This document shows positions 1 through 9,339 of a DNA stretch of 45,907 nt, piece by piece. Within the stretch, counting starts at the first letter, position 1. Every line of letters starts with the position of its first letter. A program made the translations under genes and the position numbers. The notes beneath the pieces are model-generated. The model did not search any database. It had not been told where the DNA came from and saw nothing but the letters and a program-made list of their open reading frames with translations. Origin of the DNA: Streptomyces sabulosicollis (GTDB taxonomy: Bacteria; Actinomycetota; Actinomycetes; Streptomycetales; Streptomycetaceae); the NCBI RefSeq assembly GCF_016103465.1, contig NZ_JAEEAP010000018.1, positions 1 through 45,907 of the forward strand. Reading direction: 5' to 3'.

Positions 1-8
1 GGGCCCGG

Positions 9-27
9 AGATGTGTATAACAGACAG
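9..27 (+). other. Tn5 mosaic-end / Nextera adapter remnant
   Basis: These 19 bases match the Tn5 transposase mosaic end used in Nextera libraries (AGATGTGTATAAGAGACAG) at 18 of 19 positions, the only difference being C for G at position 21. It sits at the extreme left edge, has AT-rich composition unlike its surroundings and lies outside any gene. It is most likely untrimmed adapter at a contig end, so bases 1-27 should not be read as genomic. Confidence 0.85.
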
Positions 28-91
28 TTTCGGGGAGGGGGCGGGGAGGGGAACAAGCCCGCCGCAGGCGTCACAACCCCTCGAACACCCC

Positions 92-1456
<1,365 letters not shown>

Positions 1457-1472
1457 GTACGTCCTCTCAGAA

Positions 1473-1547
1473 GTGGGAAGGTCAGAGGTCGGAAGGTCAG
1501 AGGCGGGAAGCTCAGACGCGGGAAGGTCAGACGCGGGAAGACCGGTC
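1473..1547. repeat. 15-bp tandem repeat, about five units
   Basis: Five consecutive 15-bp units of the type G(T/C)GGGAAGGTCAGA(G/C) fill the gap between the permease stop codon and the GH1 start; the last unit overlaps the permease stop. Because 15 is a multiple of 3 the GH1 frame stays open through it and would read as [10 protein letters not shown] pentapeptides on the minus strand. Confidence 0.9.
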
Positions 1548-2421
1548 ACTTCACGGCTCCGGCGGTGAGTCCGGCCACGAGATAGCGCTGCAGCAGCAGG
1601 AAGCCCGCGACCACGGGGACACTGACGACGAGCGAGGCGGCCATGACCTGGTTCCAGTACACCTCGGTCTGGGTGGCGTAGCCCTGGAGGCCCACGGCGA
1701 GGGTGCGGGTGGTGTCGTTGGTCATCACGGACGCGAAGAGCACCTCGCCCCAGGCGGTCATGAACGCGTAGACGGCGACGGCGACGATGCCGGGGACCGC
1801 GGCCGGGACCACGACCCGGAACAGCGCGCCGAGGGGTCCGCAGCCGTCCACCAGCGCCGCCTCGTCCAGATCCCGTGGCACCGAGTCGAAGTATCCGATG
1901 AGCATCCAGATCGAGAACGGCAGCGAGAAGGTGAGATAGGTGAGGATGAGCCCGCCCCGGGAGCCGAAGAGGGCGATGCCGGTGGCGTTGCCGATGTTCA
2001 CGTAGATGAGGAACAGCGGCAGCAGGAACAGGATCCCGGGGAACATCTGGGTGGACAGGACGGTGACGGTGAACACCCGCTTGCCCCGGAACCGGTACCG
2101 GCTCACCGCGTACGCCGCGAAGACGGCGATCACCACCGAGCAGACGGTCGCCGCGCCCGCCACGATGGCCGAGTTCACGAAGTACTTGGCGAGCGGGACC
2201 GTCGACCAGATGTCGATGTAGGGGCGGATGGTCAGCCCGCTCGGCAGCCAGCGGAACGACCCCGAGACGTCCTCCAGAGGCTTCAGGGAGCTGGAGACCA
2301 TGACATACACCGGCAGCAGGACGAAGCCGGTGATCAGGGTGAGGAAGATCCGTCGGGCCCAGAGGAAGGAGCGGGGGGCGGCCATCGGCGAGCGGGGCCG
2401 CACCGGGGAGGTGCTAGACAT
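1546..2421 (-). CDS. Carbohydrate ABC transporter permease (MalG/CebG type)
   Basis: Inner-membrane subunit of a CUT1 sugar importer, 291 aa, with about six predicted membrane spans. The cytoplasmic EAA loop that contacts the ATPase is visible as [21 protein letters not shown]. Its ATG overlaps the 3' end of the preceding permease gene by 8 bp, indicating translational coupling. It pairs with that permease and the lipoprotein encoded upstream. No ATP-binding subunit is encoded nearby; in Streptomyces such importers commonly share the MsiK ATPase encoded elsewhere, which I infer here. Confidence 0.93.
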   Translation of the reverse strand: MSSTSPVRPRSPMAAPRSFLWARRIFLTLITGFVLLPVYVMVSSSLKPLEDVSGSFRWLPSGLTIRPYIDIWSTVPLAKYFVNSAIVAGAATVCSVVIAVFAAYAVSRYRFRGKRVFTVTVLSTQMFPGILFLLPLFLIYVNIGNATGIALFGSRGGLILTYLTFSLPFSIWMLIGYFDSVPRDLDEAALVDGCGPLGALFRVVVPAAVPGIVAVAVYAFMTAWGEVLFASVMTNDTTRTLAVGLQGYATQTEVYWNQVMAASLVVSVPVVAGFLLLQRYLVAGLTAGAVK

Positions 2422-3412
2422 CGGCCGTCTTCCTTCGTCGGGAGGTCAGGAGGAGGTACAGGCCCGTCACCACGAGCAGGAAGAGGAGCAGCAGGACGGA
2501 CATGGCGGAGCCGGTGCCGAAGTTCCAGGTGGCGAACGTCGTCTGGTAGACGTGGATCGAGATGAGATCCGCGGCCTCCGGCGCCGCCTTCCCGAACAGC
2601 ACGTAGGGGGTGTTGAAGTCGTTGAACGTCCACAGGAACAGCACCAGCACCAGCACCTGGTTGACCGGGCGCAGCGAGGGCAGGGTGATGCGGCGGATCT
2701 GCTGCCACATCCCGGCGCCGTCGAGGGCGGCCGCCTCGTAGAGCTCCTTGGGGATGTTCTGCAGACCGGCCATGACGACGAGGAACGCGAACGGCCAGCC
2801 CTTCCACACCGACACGGTCAGCAGCGCGATGAAGCTGTTGTCGCCGATCAGCCAGAACGAGGGCTTGTCGGTGAGGCCCAGCTGGTCGTGGAGGACGTGG
2901 TTCACCAGTCCGTTGTCGTGCTGGAACATGAACGCCCAGGTGATGACGGCCGTGTACACGGGCAGCGCGTAGGGGAGCAGGAACAGGGTGCGCAGCAGTC
3001 CCCGGCCGCGGAAGGTGTCCTGCAGGAAGATGGCGGTGGCGGTGCCCAGCAGCCAGCACAGCCCGACCGACAGCACGGTGAAGCCGCAGGTGACCCAGAA
3101 CGAGTGGAGCAGCGCCTCACCGGCCGGCGCGTTGATGTCCACCGAGATCTTGTAGTTGTCGAATCCCGACCAGGGGGCGGCGCCCCAGTCCCGGATGGAG
3201 AACCGGGTGAGCGCCTTGAAGCTCATCAGGATGCCCATCACCATCGGCACCAGATGGACCAGGAGCTCGAGGACCAGGGCGGGCAGGAGCAGCAGATAGG
3301 GCAGTCCGATGCGGCGGATCCGCCCGGGGCGGCGCGGGCCTCGCGCCGCCCCGGGGGTGCTCCCCGACACGGTCCGCCGGTCTGCCTCGGCGATGGTGGT
3401 CGTGGTGGTCAT
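2414..3412 (-). CDS. Carbohydrate ABC transporter permease (MalF/CebF type)
   Basis: Partner membrane subunit of the CUT1 importer, 332 aa. After a basic, disordered N-terminus of about 35 residues come six membrane spans; the EAA loop reads EAAALDGAGMWQQIRRITLP. It starts 13 bp after the stop of the binding-protein gene and overlaps the next permease by 8 bp, so the genes form one leftward operon. Function as a sugar-permease half is well supported; the sugar is not known. Confidence 0.93.
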   Translation of the reverse strand: MTTTTTIAEADRRTVSGSTPGAARGPRRPGRIRRIGLPYLLLLPALVLELLVHLVPMVMGILMSFKALTRFSIRDWGAAPWSGFDNYKISVDINAPAGEALLHSFWVTCGFTVLSVGLCWLLGTATAIFLQDTFRGRGLLRTLFLLPYALPVYTAVITWAFMFQHDNGLVNHVLHDQLGLTDKPSFWLIGDNSFIALLTVSVWKGWPFAFLVVMAGLQNIPKELYEAAALDGAGMWQQIRRITLPSLRPVNQVLVLVLFLWTFNDFNTPYVLFGKAAPEAADLISIHVYQTTFATWNFGTGSAMSVLLLLFLLVVTGLYLLLTSRRRKTADV

Positions 3413-3425
3413 GAGGTGTCCGCGC

Positions 3426-4745
3426 TCACTTCGCCGGCATCTGCTGCTGGGCCTTCTCCAGCTTGGCCTTCACCGATGCGGTGGTCACCGGGCGTCCGGC
3501 GGCGGCGTCCGCGAACAGTTCCTTGACGGCCGTGCCCACGGACGTCTCGAACTGCGACTCGTCGGCCACCTGCGGCAGCGCCTCGGCGCTCTTGGCGAGG
3601 GTGTCCCGCAGGGCGGCCGTCGCCTGGGTGTTGAACGCGGGGTCGGTCTGGGCGGCCTTGACCGGCGGGATGGAGCCGTACGCCTTGTTGAGGATCTTCT
3701 GCTCGGCGTCGCTGGTCATGAACTTCACGAACTTCAGGGCGCCGTCGTGGTTGTCGGTGTTCTTGAAGACGGCCAGGTTGATGCCGGCGACCATCGAGTT
3801 GACGGCGGTGCCGGTGCCGGGGGTGCCGGAGCGTACGGGCGCCGGGGCCACGCCCCACTCGTCGTCCTTCATGCCCAGGGAGGCGAAGGTGGCGGAGGCG
3901 GTCTGCCACAGGACCATGGCCGTCTTGCCCTTGGCGAAGTCGCTGAGGGACTGGTTCTGCGCGTACTCGGCGTTGCCCGGGGCGATGATCTTGTCCTTCG
4001 CCATCAGGTCGACGTACTGCTTGATCGCGGCGACCGCGCCGTCGGAGGTGAAGTCGGGCTTGCCGTCTTCGGTGAAGAAGTCGGCGCCGTGCTGCTTGGC
4101 GAAGACGAAGACCTGGTGGATGTTCTCCGAGAGGTTCGCGCCCTCGGCGCCGAGGCCCCACTTGCCGTCCTTGGAGAGCTTCTTGCCGTCGGCGACGACT
4201 TCGTCCCAGGTGGCGGGCGGCTTCGAGATGCCCGCGTCGGCGAACATCTTCTTGTTGTAGTAGAGCGCGTACGCCATCGAGTACAGCGGCACCGCGGCCG
4301 GGTCCTCGCCCTTCACCCCGGTCGAGCCGAGGGCGGAGTCCACGAAGCGGTCCTTGCCGCCGATGCTGCCGAAGTTCTTGTCGTCCCACGGCAGCAGCGC
4401 CCCGGACGCCTGCAGCGAGGCGCTCCAGGTGTTGCCGATGTTCAGGACGTCGGGGCCCTGGCCGGAGGTGGTCGCGGTGAGGATCCGGTTCAGCAGTTCG
4501 GACCAGGGGATGACCTCCAGCTTCACTCTGATCCCGGTCTGTTTCTCGAATTTGTCGAGTTCGGGCTTCAGGACCTTCTTGTCCACCGCGATGCTCGCGC
4601 CCTGGTTGGAGGCCCAGTACGTGAGCGTCTTCGGCGAGTCGTTGGACCCGCCCTCGGCCGTCGAGGAACCGCCTCCGCAGGCCGAGACGGCCAGGGCGAG
4701 TGACAAGGTGACGGCGCCTATGGCCGCGGCTCGGATGCTGCGCAT
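3426..4745 (-). CDS. Sugar-binding lipoprotein of ABC importer
   Basis: Extracytoplasmic solute-binding protein (439 aa) that captures the sugar and delivers it to the two permeases. The N-terminus is a type II signal with lipobox LAVSACGG; the mature protein is a SBP_bac_1 type fold starting TLTYWASNQGASIAVDKKV, followed by the usual hinge regions. The ATG at 4745 is preceded by GGAG at 5 bp; an in-frame start further upstream would put extra residues before the signal peptide and is unlikely. First gene of the operon, divergent from the ROK regulator. Overall it resembles oligosaccharide binders of the BxlE/CebE class, but specificity is not determinable. Confidence 0.92.
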   Translation of the reverse strand: MRSIRAAAIGAVTLSLALAVSACGGGSSTAEGGSNDSPKTLTYWASNQGASIAVDKKVLKPELDKFEKQTGIRVKLEVIPWSELLNRILTATTSGQGPDVLNIGNTWSASLQASGALLPWDDKNFGSIGGKDRFVDSALGSTGVKGEDPAAVPLYSMAYALYYNKKMFADAGISKPPATWDEVVADGKKLSKDGKWGLGAEGANLSENIHQVFVFAKQHGADFFTEDGKPDFTSDGAVAAIKQYVDLMAKDKIIAPGNAEYAQNQSLSDFAKGKTAMVLWQTASATFASLGMKDDEWGVAPAPVRSGTPGTGTAVNSMVAGINLAVFKNTDNHDGALKFVKFMTSDAEQKILNKAYGSIPPVKAAQTDPAFNTQATAALRDTLAKSAEALPQVADESQFETSVGTAVKELFADAAAGRPVTTASVKAKLEKAQQQMPAK

Positions 4746-4833
4746 GTGGCTCCAGGTGTCCCTTCCGGGAGTGGTGAATGCCAAGAAGGGCCCGGGCACG
4801 CGATCGCGTTCAACTCCCGAAGCCTCTCACGGC

Positions 4834-4855
4834 TTAATTTAGGACGTGAGTTAAA
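4834..4855. promoter_or_regulatory. Candidate ROK operator
   Basis: A 22-bp imperfect inverted repeat of the form TTAATTTA-(6)-GAGTTAAA stands out as an AT-rich block in the GC-rich gap between the binding-protein gene and the divergent ROK gene. Position and symmetry suit a site controlling both directions. No binding evidence; inferred from context. Confidence 0.5.
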
Positions 4856-4929
4856 CCTCAAGAGAAGGTCGCGTCAAGAGATCCGGCGGAGGTATCTTGC
4901 GGCGCGGAGCCCGGAGTTGAGGAGGCCAG

Positions 4930-6237
4930 GTGGCGGCGAACAACGGCCGTACGGTTCGTGACCTGCGGCGGGAGAACCGTGCCGCCGTGCTGCGCCGGTT
5001 GTACTTCGACGGGCCGATGAGCCGCTACTCGCTGGCCCCCGCGACCGGGCTGAGTTCAGGTTCCATCAGCAATGTGGTGGCCGAGCTGCTCGCCGAGGAG
5101 CTGGTGGAGGAGGCCGGGAGCGTCGACTCCGACGGCGGCCGCCCCCGCACGCTGCTGCGGATCGTCCCGCACAGCGGCCACATGATCGGGGTGGACGTGG
5201 GCGAGACCCGGGTCCGCGTCGAGCTGTTCGACCTCGCGCTGGCCGAACGGGCGCATGCGGAACGGCCGTTGCCCACACGCGGCGCCGGGCACCGGGACCG
5301 CTACGACAGCGAACTGATCGCGGGCCACATCCGCGATGGCATCGCCGAGGTGCTGGAGGCCGCGGGGCTCGCCCCCGATCGGCTGCTCGGCGTCGGCATC
5401 GGCGTCCCCGGCATCGTCGAGCACACCGAGGAGGGCGGTGCGGTGGTGCACTGCCAGCCCATCGGCTGGGAGGCGGTGCCCCTGGAGCGGATGCTGCGCC
5501 GACCCGGCCATCTCTCCCAGGAGGTCCCGTACTTCATCGAGAACGGCGCCAAGACGCTGGGGCAGGCCGAGATGTGGTTCGGCGCCGGGCGCGGTGCGCG
5601 CAACGCGGTGGTGGTGCTCTTCGGATCGGGCGTCGGCGCCTGCGTGGTCACCGACGACGTCGAGCGCGGCCGGGCGGTGGAGTGGGGCCATCTCACCGTG
5701 CGGGTGCGGGGCCGCCGGTGCCGCTGCGGGGCGCTGGGCTGCCTGGAGGCGTACGCGGGCGCGGAGGCGCTGCTGGAGCGCTGGCAGGAGGCGGGCGGGC
5801 AGCCGCCGTCCGACACCGACGAGGAGACCGCCCTGACGGCGATGCTGGCCGCCGCCTACCCCGCGGACGGTGGCGCCCCTGACCCGGTGGCGGCCGCCGT
5901 CCTCGCCGAGACCGCGGAGTACCTGGGCGCGGGGCTGTCCGACCTGATCAACCTCTTCCAGCCCGAGCGCATCCTGGTCGGCGGCTGGGCCGGGCTCCAG
6001 CTCGGCGCGCGCTTCCTGGACGCGGTGCGCCGCCACGCGCTGTCCTACGCGCTGCCGTACCCGTCCGGCCGTGTCGGCATCGACCTGGGGGCGCTGGGGC
6101 CGGACGCGGTGACGGTGGGCGCCGCGATCCTGCCGCTCGCGGACTTCTTCACGCGCGGCGGGCGCCGTCTGCCCGCGAGCCCTTCGCCGGAGCCGTCACC
6201 CGCGTGGCGCACCGCCCTGGGCACGCGGCTGGCGTAG
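4930..6237 (+). CDS. ROK-family transcriptional regulator
   Basis: DNA-binding sugar sensor of the ROK (repressor, ORF, kinase) family, 435 aa. Residues about 1-80 form a winged helix (MSRYSLAPATGLSSGSISN is the recognition region) and about 85-410 a sugar-kinase-like fold. The GxG loop (FGSGVGACVV), the ExGH-like motif (VEWGHLTV) and the zinc-binding CRCGALGCLEAY motif (Cys264, 266, 271) are all present. Start is the GTG at 4930 with AGGAGG upstream. Divergent from the sugar importer operon, so it most likely controls that operon in response to a sugar or sugar phosphate. Confidence 0.9.
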   Translation: MAANNGRTVRDLRRENRAAVLRRLYFDGPMSRYSLAPATGLSSGSISNVVAELLAEELVEEAGSVDSDGGRPRTLLRIVPHSGHMIGVDVGETRVRVELFDLALAERAHAERPLPTRGAGHRDRYDSELIAGHIRDGIAEVLEAAGLAPDRLLGVGIGVPGIVEHTEEGGAVVHCQPIGWEAVPLERMLRRPGHLSQEVPYFIENGAKTLGQAEMWFGAGRGARNAVVVLFGSGVGACVVTDDVERGRAVEWGHLTVRVRGRRCRCGALGCLEAYAGAEALLERWQEAGGQPPSDTDEETALTAMLAAAYPADGGAPDPVAAAVLAETAEYLGAGLSDLINLFQPERILVGGWAGLQLGARFLDAVRRHALSYALPYPSGRVGIDLGALGPDAVTVGAAILPLADFFTRGGRRLPASPSPEPSPAWRTALGTRLA

Positions 6238-6243
6238 GCGCCG

Positions 6244-6333
6244 CGCACACGGGTGGCCCGGGGGCCGCACACGCCGCCCACACGTCCGCCGCAGGGCCAC
6301 GCACCCCGGTGGCACAGGGGCCACACACGCCGC
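6244..6333. repeat. 34-bp imperfect direct repeat in convergent gap
   Basis: Two copies (6244-6277 and 6300-6333) share the frame CGCAC-CCGGTGGC-GGGGCC-CACACGCCGC with a few substitutions. They fill most of the 116-bp gap between the converging ROK and LacI genes. No clear terminator hairpin is present; possibly a local duplication. Confidence 0.7.
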
Positions 6334-6353
6334 GCGCCCGGGTGGGGCGGGGG

Positions 6354-7394
6354 TCACGCCGACTCCCGTACCACCAGCTCCGGTTCGAAGAGGACCGCGA
6401 CGGGCTCGGTGCGCAGGCCCCGGACGTGCTCGTCGAGCAACCGGGCCATCGCCGCCGCCATGTCCTCGACCGGCTGGCGCACCGAGGTCAGGGGCGGCCG
6501 GCAGGCGGCGGCCACGCTGGAGTCGTCGAAGCCGACGACCGCGACATCGTCGGGCACCCGTCGGCCGCGTTCCCGCAGCACCTGGCAGACCCCCTGGGCC
6601 ATCAGGTCGTTGGCGGCGAACACCCCCTCCACATCCGGGTGTTCGGCGAGCAGCGCGGTCATCGCGGATACCCCGCTGTCCAGTGTGAAGCCCCCCTCCG
6701 CCACCGGAACGTACGGATGGCCGCCGCGGGCCATGGTGTCGCGGAACCCGGCGAGCCGCTCCTGGCTCGCGGCCACGGCCCACGGCCCGGACACGGTGGC
6801 CACCTTCCGGCACCCCCGGGCCAGCAGGCGCTCGGCGGCCAGGCGGCCACCGTCCCAGTGCGCCAGGTCGACATGGCTGAGCGCCACCGGCCGCACGGGC
6901 CGGGCGAACAGCACGGCGGGGAGTCCGGCCTCGGCCAGCAGCGCGGGCAGCGGGTCGTCGGGGTGGGTGGACACCACGAGGGCCCCGTCCGCGTTGCCCT
7001 GCCGCAGGTACCTCACCACCTCCTGCCGGGCCCCGGGGGACTCGGCGAACATCAGCACCGGGTGTGTCGAGCGCGGCCGCAGGAAACCCACCACGCCACC
7101 GACCACCCGGCCGAAGAACGGGTCGGCGAACACCCGGGCGGCGAAGGCGTTCTGCTCCTCCTCCGAGGTGTCCCCGGCCCCGGAGACGACGAGCGCCACG
7201 GTGCCCGTACGCCGGGTCACCAGCGATCTGGCCGCCCGGTTGGGCGCGTAGCCGGTCCTATCGATGGCCAGGCGGACCAGGTCCTGGATGGCCGGATCCA
7301 CGTTGCGGACGCCATTGACGACCCGGGACACGGTCGCCCGGGAGACCCCGGCCTCCCGGGCGACATCCTCCAAGGTCGGGGCCTGTCGGTTCAT
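6354..7394 (-). CDS. LacI-family transcriptional regulator
   Basis: Sugar-responsive repressor, 346 aa, normal LacI length. The N-terminal helix-turn-helix reads TLEDVAREAGVSRATVSRV, then a hinge helix (GYAPNRAARSLVTRRTGTVAL) and a periplasmic-binding-like effector domain ending in VVGFDDSSVAAACRPPLTSV. The gene lies next to a secreted glycosidase, a DUF1996 protein and a GH55 glucanase. Palindromes with AGAGCGCTC cores occur 36 bp upstream of its own start and in the promoter regions of both neighbouring units, consistent with autoregulation and local control. The inducer is inferred to be a beta-1,3-gluco-oligosaccharide, not shown. Confidence 0.93.
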   Translation of the reverse strand: MNRQAPTLEDVAREAGVSRATVSRVVNGVRNVDPAIQDLVRLAIDRTGYAPNRAARSLVTRRTGTVALVVSGAGDTSEEEQNAFAARVFADPFFGRVVGGVVGFLRPRSTHPVLMFAESPGARQEVVRYLRQGNADGALVVSTHPDDPLPALLAEAGLPAVLFARPVRPVALSHVDLAHWDGGRLAAERLLARGCRKVATVSGPWAVAASQERLAGFRDTMARGGHPYVPVAEGGFTLDSGVSAMTALLAEHPDVEGVFAANDLMAQGVCQVLRERGRRVPDDVAVVGFDDSSVAAACRPPLTSVRQPVEDMAAAMARLLDEHVRGLRTEPVAVLFEPELVVRESA

Positions 7395-7429
7395 GTCGGC
7401 ACCCTAGTGGCAGCGCGCCCCGGGGGCAT

Positions 7430-7439
7430 AGAGCGCTCT
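7430..7439. promoter_or_regulatory. LacI operator upstream of lacI-family gene
   Basis: Perfect 10-bp palindrome AGAGCGCTCT, the core of typical Streptomyces LacI-family operators, 36 bp upstream of the LacI start codon. Suggests autoregulation. Confidence 0.65.
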
Positions 7440-7484
7440 CCCGTCACCGTCGGGGACGCGCCAGGACGGCGACCGGCCACCGCG

Positions 7485-7515
7485 CAGCGGCTCAGCGGCT
7501 CAGCGGCTCAGCGGT
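7485..7515. repeat. 8-bp tandem repeat over a stop codon
   Basis: CAGCGGCT repeated nearly four times. On the minus strand the repeats supply the TGA stop of the glycosidase gene and further TGA triplets 8 bp apart, giving stops in more than one frame. Confidence 0.85.
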
Positions 7516-9256
7516 AGACGCCGAACTCGTAGAGCGAGTACCCGTAGCCGGTGCCACGGGCTGTGCCGTGGACGCGGACGTAGCGCCCGGTGCCCGCGAC
7601 GTCGAAGTCGTCCACACCGCCGTTGCCGTCGGTCACCTCACGGACGGTGTGCCAGCTCTGCCCGTCGTCGGAGGTCTGGATGGTGTACGCCTTGGCGTAG
7701 GCGGCCTCCCACACCAGCTGGACGTGGGTGAAGGAGGTGGACGCGCCGAGGTCCACCTGGAGCCACTGCGGATCGCTCCAGTCGGCGGCCCAGCGGGTGT
7801 CCGCCTTGCCGTCCACGGCGTTGGCGGGGGTGCAGGGGCAGTCGCCGCCGCCCGTCTGGTACGAGGAGGCGGTGGCGGGCCTGCCGAGGGCCACATCGGT
7901 GCCGTTCACGGCGGGCGGGACGACCCGTACGGAACGGGTCCCGATGCCGACGTTGCCCTTGCCGTCGGTGGCCTTGACATAGACCTTCCACACACCGGGG
8001 CGGTCCGGTGCGGTGACCCTCAGCCGTCCGCCCCCGAGGTCGGTGGCGGGCAGCGGGATGAGCCGCTTGTCCTTGTCGAGGTACATGCTGCTGCCCAGCA
8101 CCTGGTAGGAGAGGGCGTCGCCGTTCGGGTCGGTGGCCTCGACCGCGAGCGTCAGGTCACGGCCCGCCTCCACCTTCGCGGCATCGCCCTCCACTGTCGG
8201 CGAGGAGATGACCGGCGGTGTGTTGTCGTGCGAGGTGTCCGCCCCGTACGCCTTCTTCACCGCGTAGTACGACAGCCGCTTCTGGCCCGCGGGCAGCAGA
8301 TTGAACCAGACGCCGCCGAAGTCATCCTCGGTGCCGTAGTGGAACATCGTGGCGCCGAGCGCGACGCCCTTGTGGCCGGTGACGCAGTTCCACGCCTTGG
8401 TGTAGCCCGCGGCCTTGGCCTGGTCGGTGGGCTCCTCCGGCACACCGACCACGTCGTCGGGGACCTCCCACTCCCCCGCCGGGCCGGTCTCGGTGACGAT
8501 GTACGGCTTGGTGTAACCACCCTGCTCCCACGTGGCCTTGATGTCGCACACGGCGTTGTAGGAGTTGACCGCGTACAGGTCGAGGTCGGGGGCGTTCTTC
8601 CGGTAGTAGGGCCAGGCGCCGGTCCACGCGTCGGTGGAGGTGACGGGGTGGCCGGGGTCGATGGCATGGATCTTCTCGGCGATGTCGTTGACGAACGTGG
8701 TGTAGGCGTCCCGCTGCCGCTCCAGCTCATCGCCGCCGTAGCAGTTCTGCAGGCCCAGCACCGACTCGTTGCCGACGTTCCACAGCAGCACGCCCGGGTG
8801 GTCCTTGTAGGCGGACACCCACTTCGTGAACTCGGCGAGCGTCTGGTCCTTGTAGGCGGTGTCCGTCCGGTAGTTCACACATCCGCCGCTGCCCGGGCCG
8901 CCGCCGGGCTGCAGCCAGAATCCGGCGATCACCTTGATGCCATGGGCGGCCGCCGAGTCGAAGAGGGGTTCGCTGGTGGCGTCGGTGCCCCAGGTGCGGA
9001 TGGTGTTGACGCCCATCGACCGCAGATCGGGGAGGTAGCGGTCGGCGTCCGCGATGGCGGGGCCCCAGGTCAGGCCCTTGATCTGGTACGGCTGGCCGTC
9101 CACGGTCAGGCGCCAGTCGCCCTGGGAGCCGGTGACCTTGACGACGCTTCCGGCGGCGTGTGCCGGCTGGCCGGGCAGCGCGAGGGCGCCGGCGGCCAGC
9201 AGACCGGCGGCGAGGGGCGCCGCGATGCGGCGTGGGGCGGTACGGGTCCGGGTCAT
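7508..9256 (-). CDS. Secreted clan GH-A glycosidase with F5/8C domain
   Basis: Exported glycoside hydrolase, 582 aa. Signal peptide about 1-35 with an N-terminal RR and AHAAG cleavage region. The TIM barrel (about 40-345) resembles GH2/GH5-like clan A enzymes: acid/base Glu in LLWNVGNES (E164) and probable nucleophile in YIVTETGPAGEW (E256). An Ig/Big-like linker domain (about 350-440, DNTPPVISSPTVEGDAAKV) and a C-terminal discoidin F5/8C or CBM32-type carbohydrate-binding module (about 445-582, SSYQTGGGDCPCTPANAVDG) follow. Transcribed after the DUF1996 gene with an 83-bp gap. The exact GH family is unresolved; location beside GH55 suggests a beta-glucan substrate. Automatic labels are likely to name it only for the discoidin domain. 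Confidence 0.8.
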   Translation of the reverse strand: MTRTRTAPRRIAAPLAAGLLAAGALALPGQPAHAAGSVVKVTGSQGDWRLTVDGQPYQIKGLTWGPAIADADRYLPDLRSMGVNTIRTWGTDATSEPLFDSAAAHGIKVIAGFWLQPGGGPGSGGCVNYRTDTAYKDQTLAEFTKWVSAYKDHPGVLLWNVGNESVLGLQNCYGGDELERQRDAYTTFVNDIAEKIHAIDPGHPVTSTDAWTGAWPYYRKNAPDLDLYAVNSYNAVCDIKATWEQGGYTKPYIVTETGPAGEWEVPDDVVGVPEEPTDQAKAAGYTKAWNCVTGHKGVALGATMFHYGTEDDFGGVWFNLLPAGQKRLSYYAVKKAYGADTSHDNTPPVISSPTVEGDAAKVEAGRDLTLAVEATDPNGDALSYQVLGSSMYLDKDKRLIPLPATDLGGGRLRVTAPDRPGVWKVYVKATDGKGNVGIGTRSVRVVPPAVNGTDVALGRPATASSYQTGGGDCPCTPANAVDGKADTRWAADWSDPQWLQVDLGASTSFTHVQLVWEAAYAKAYTIQTSDDGQSWHTVREVTDGNGGVDDFDVAGTGRYVRVHGTARGTGYGYSLYEFGVYR

Positions 9257-9339
9257 GGTGGTGTCTTTCGGTGTGTCGGCGGGGGTACCGGGGCGGCCCG
9301 GCCGTCGGCGGTCGCCACGCGGGCGGCCGGGCCTCGGTG

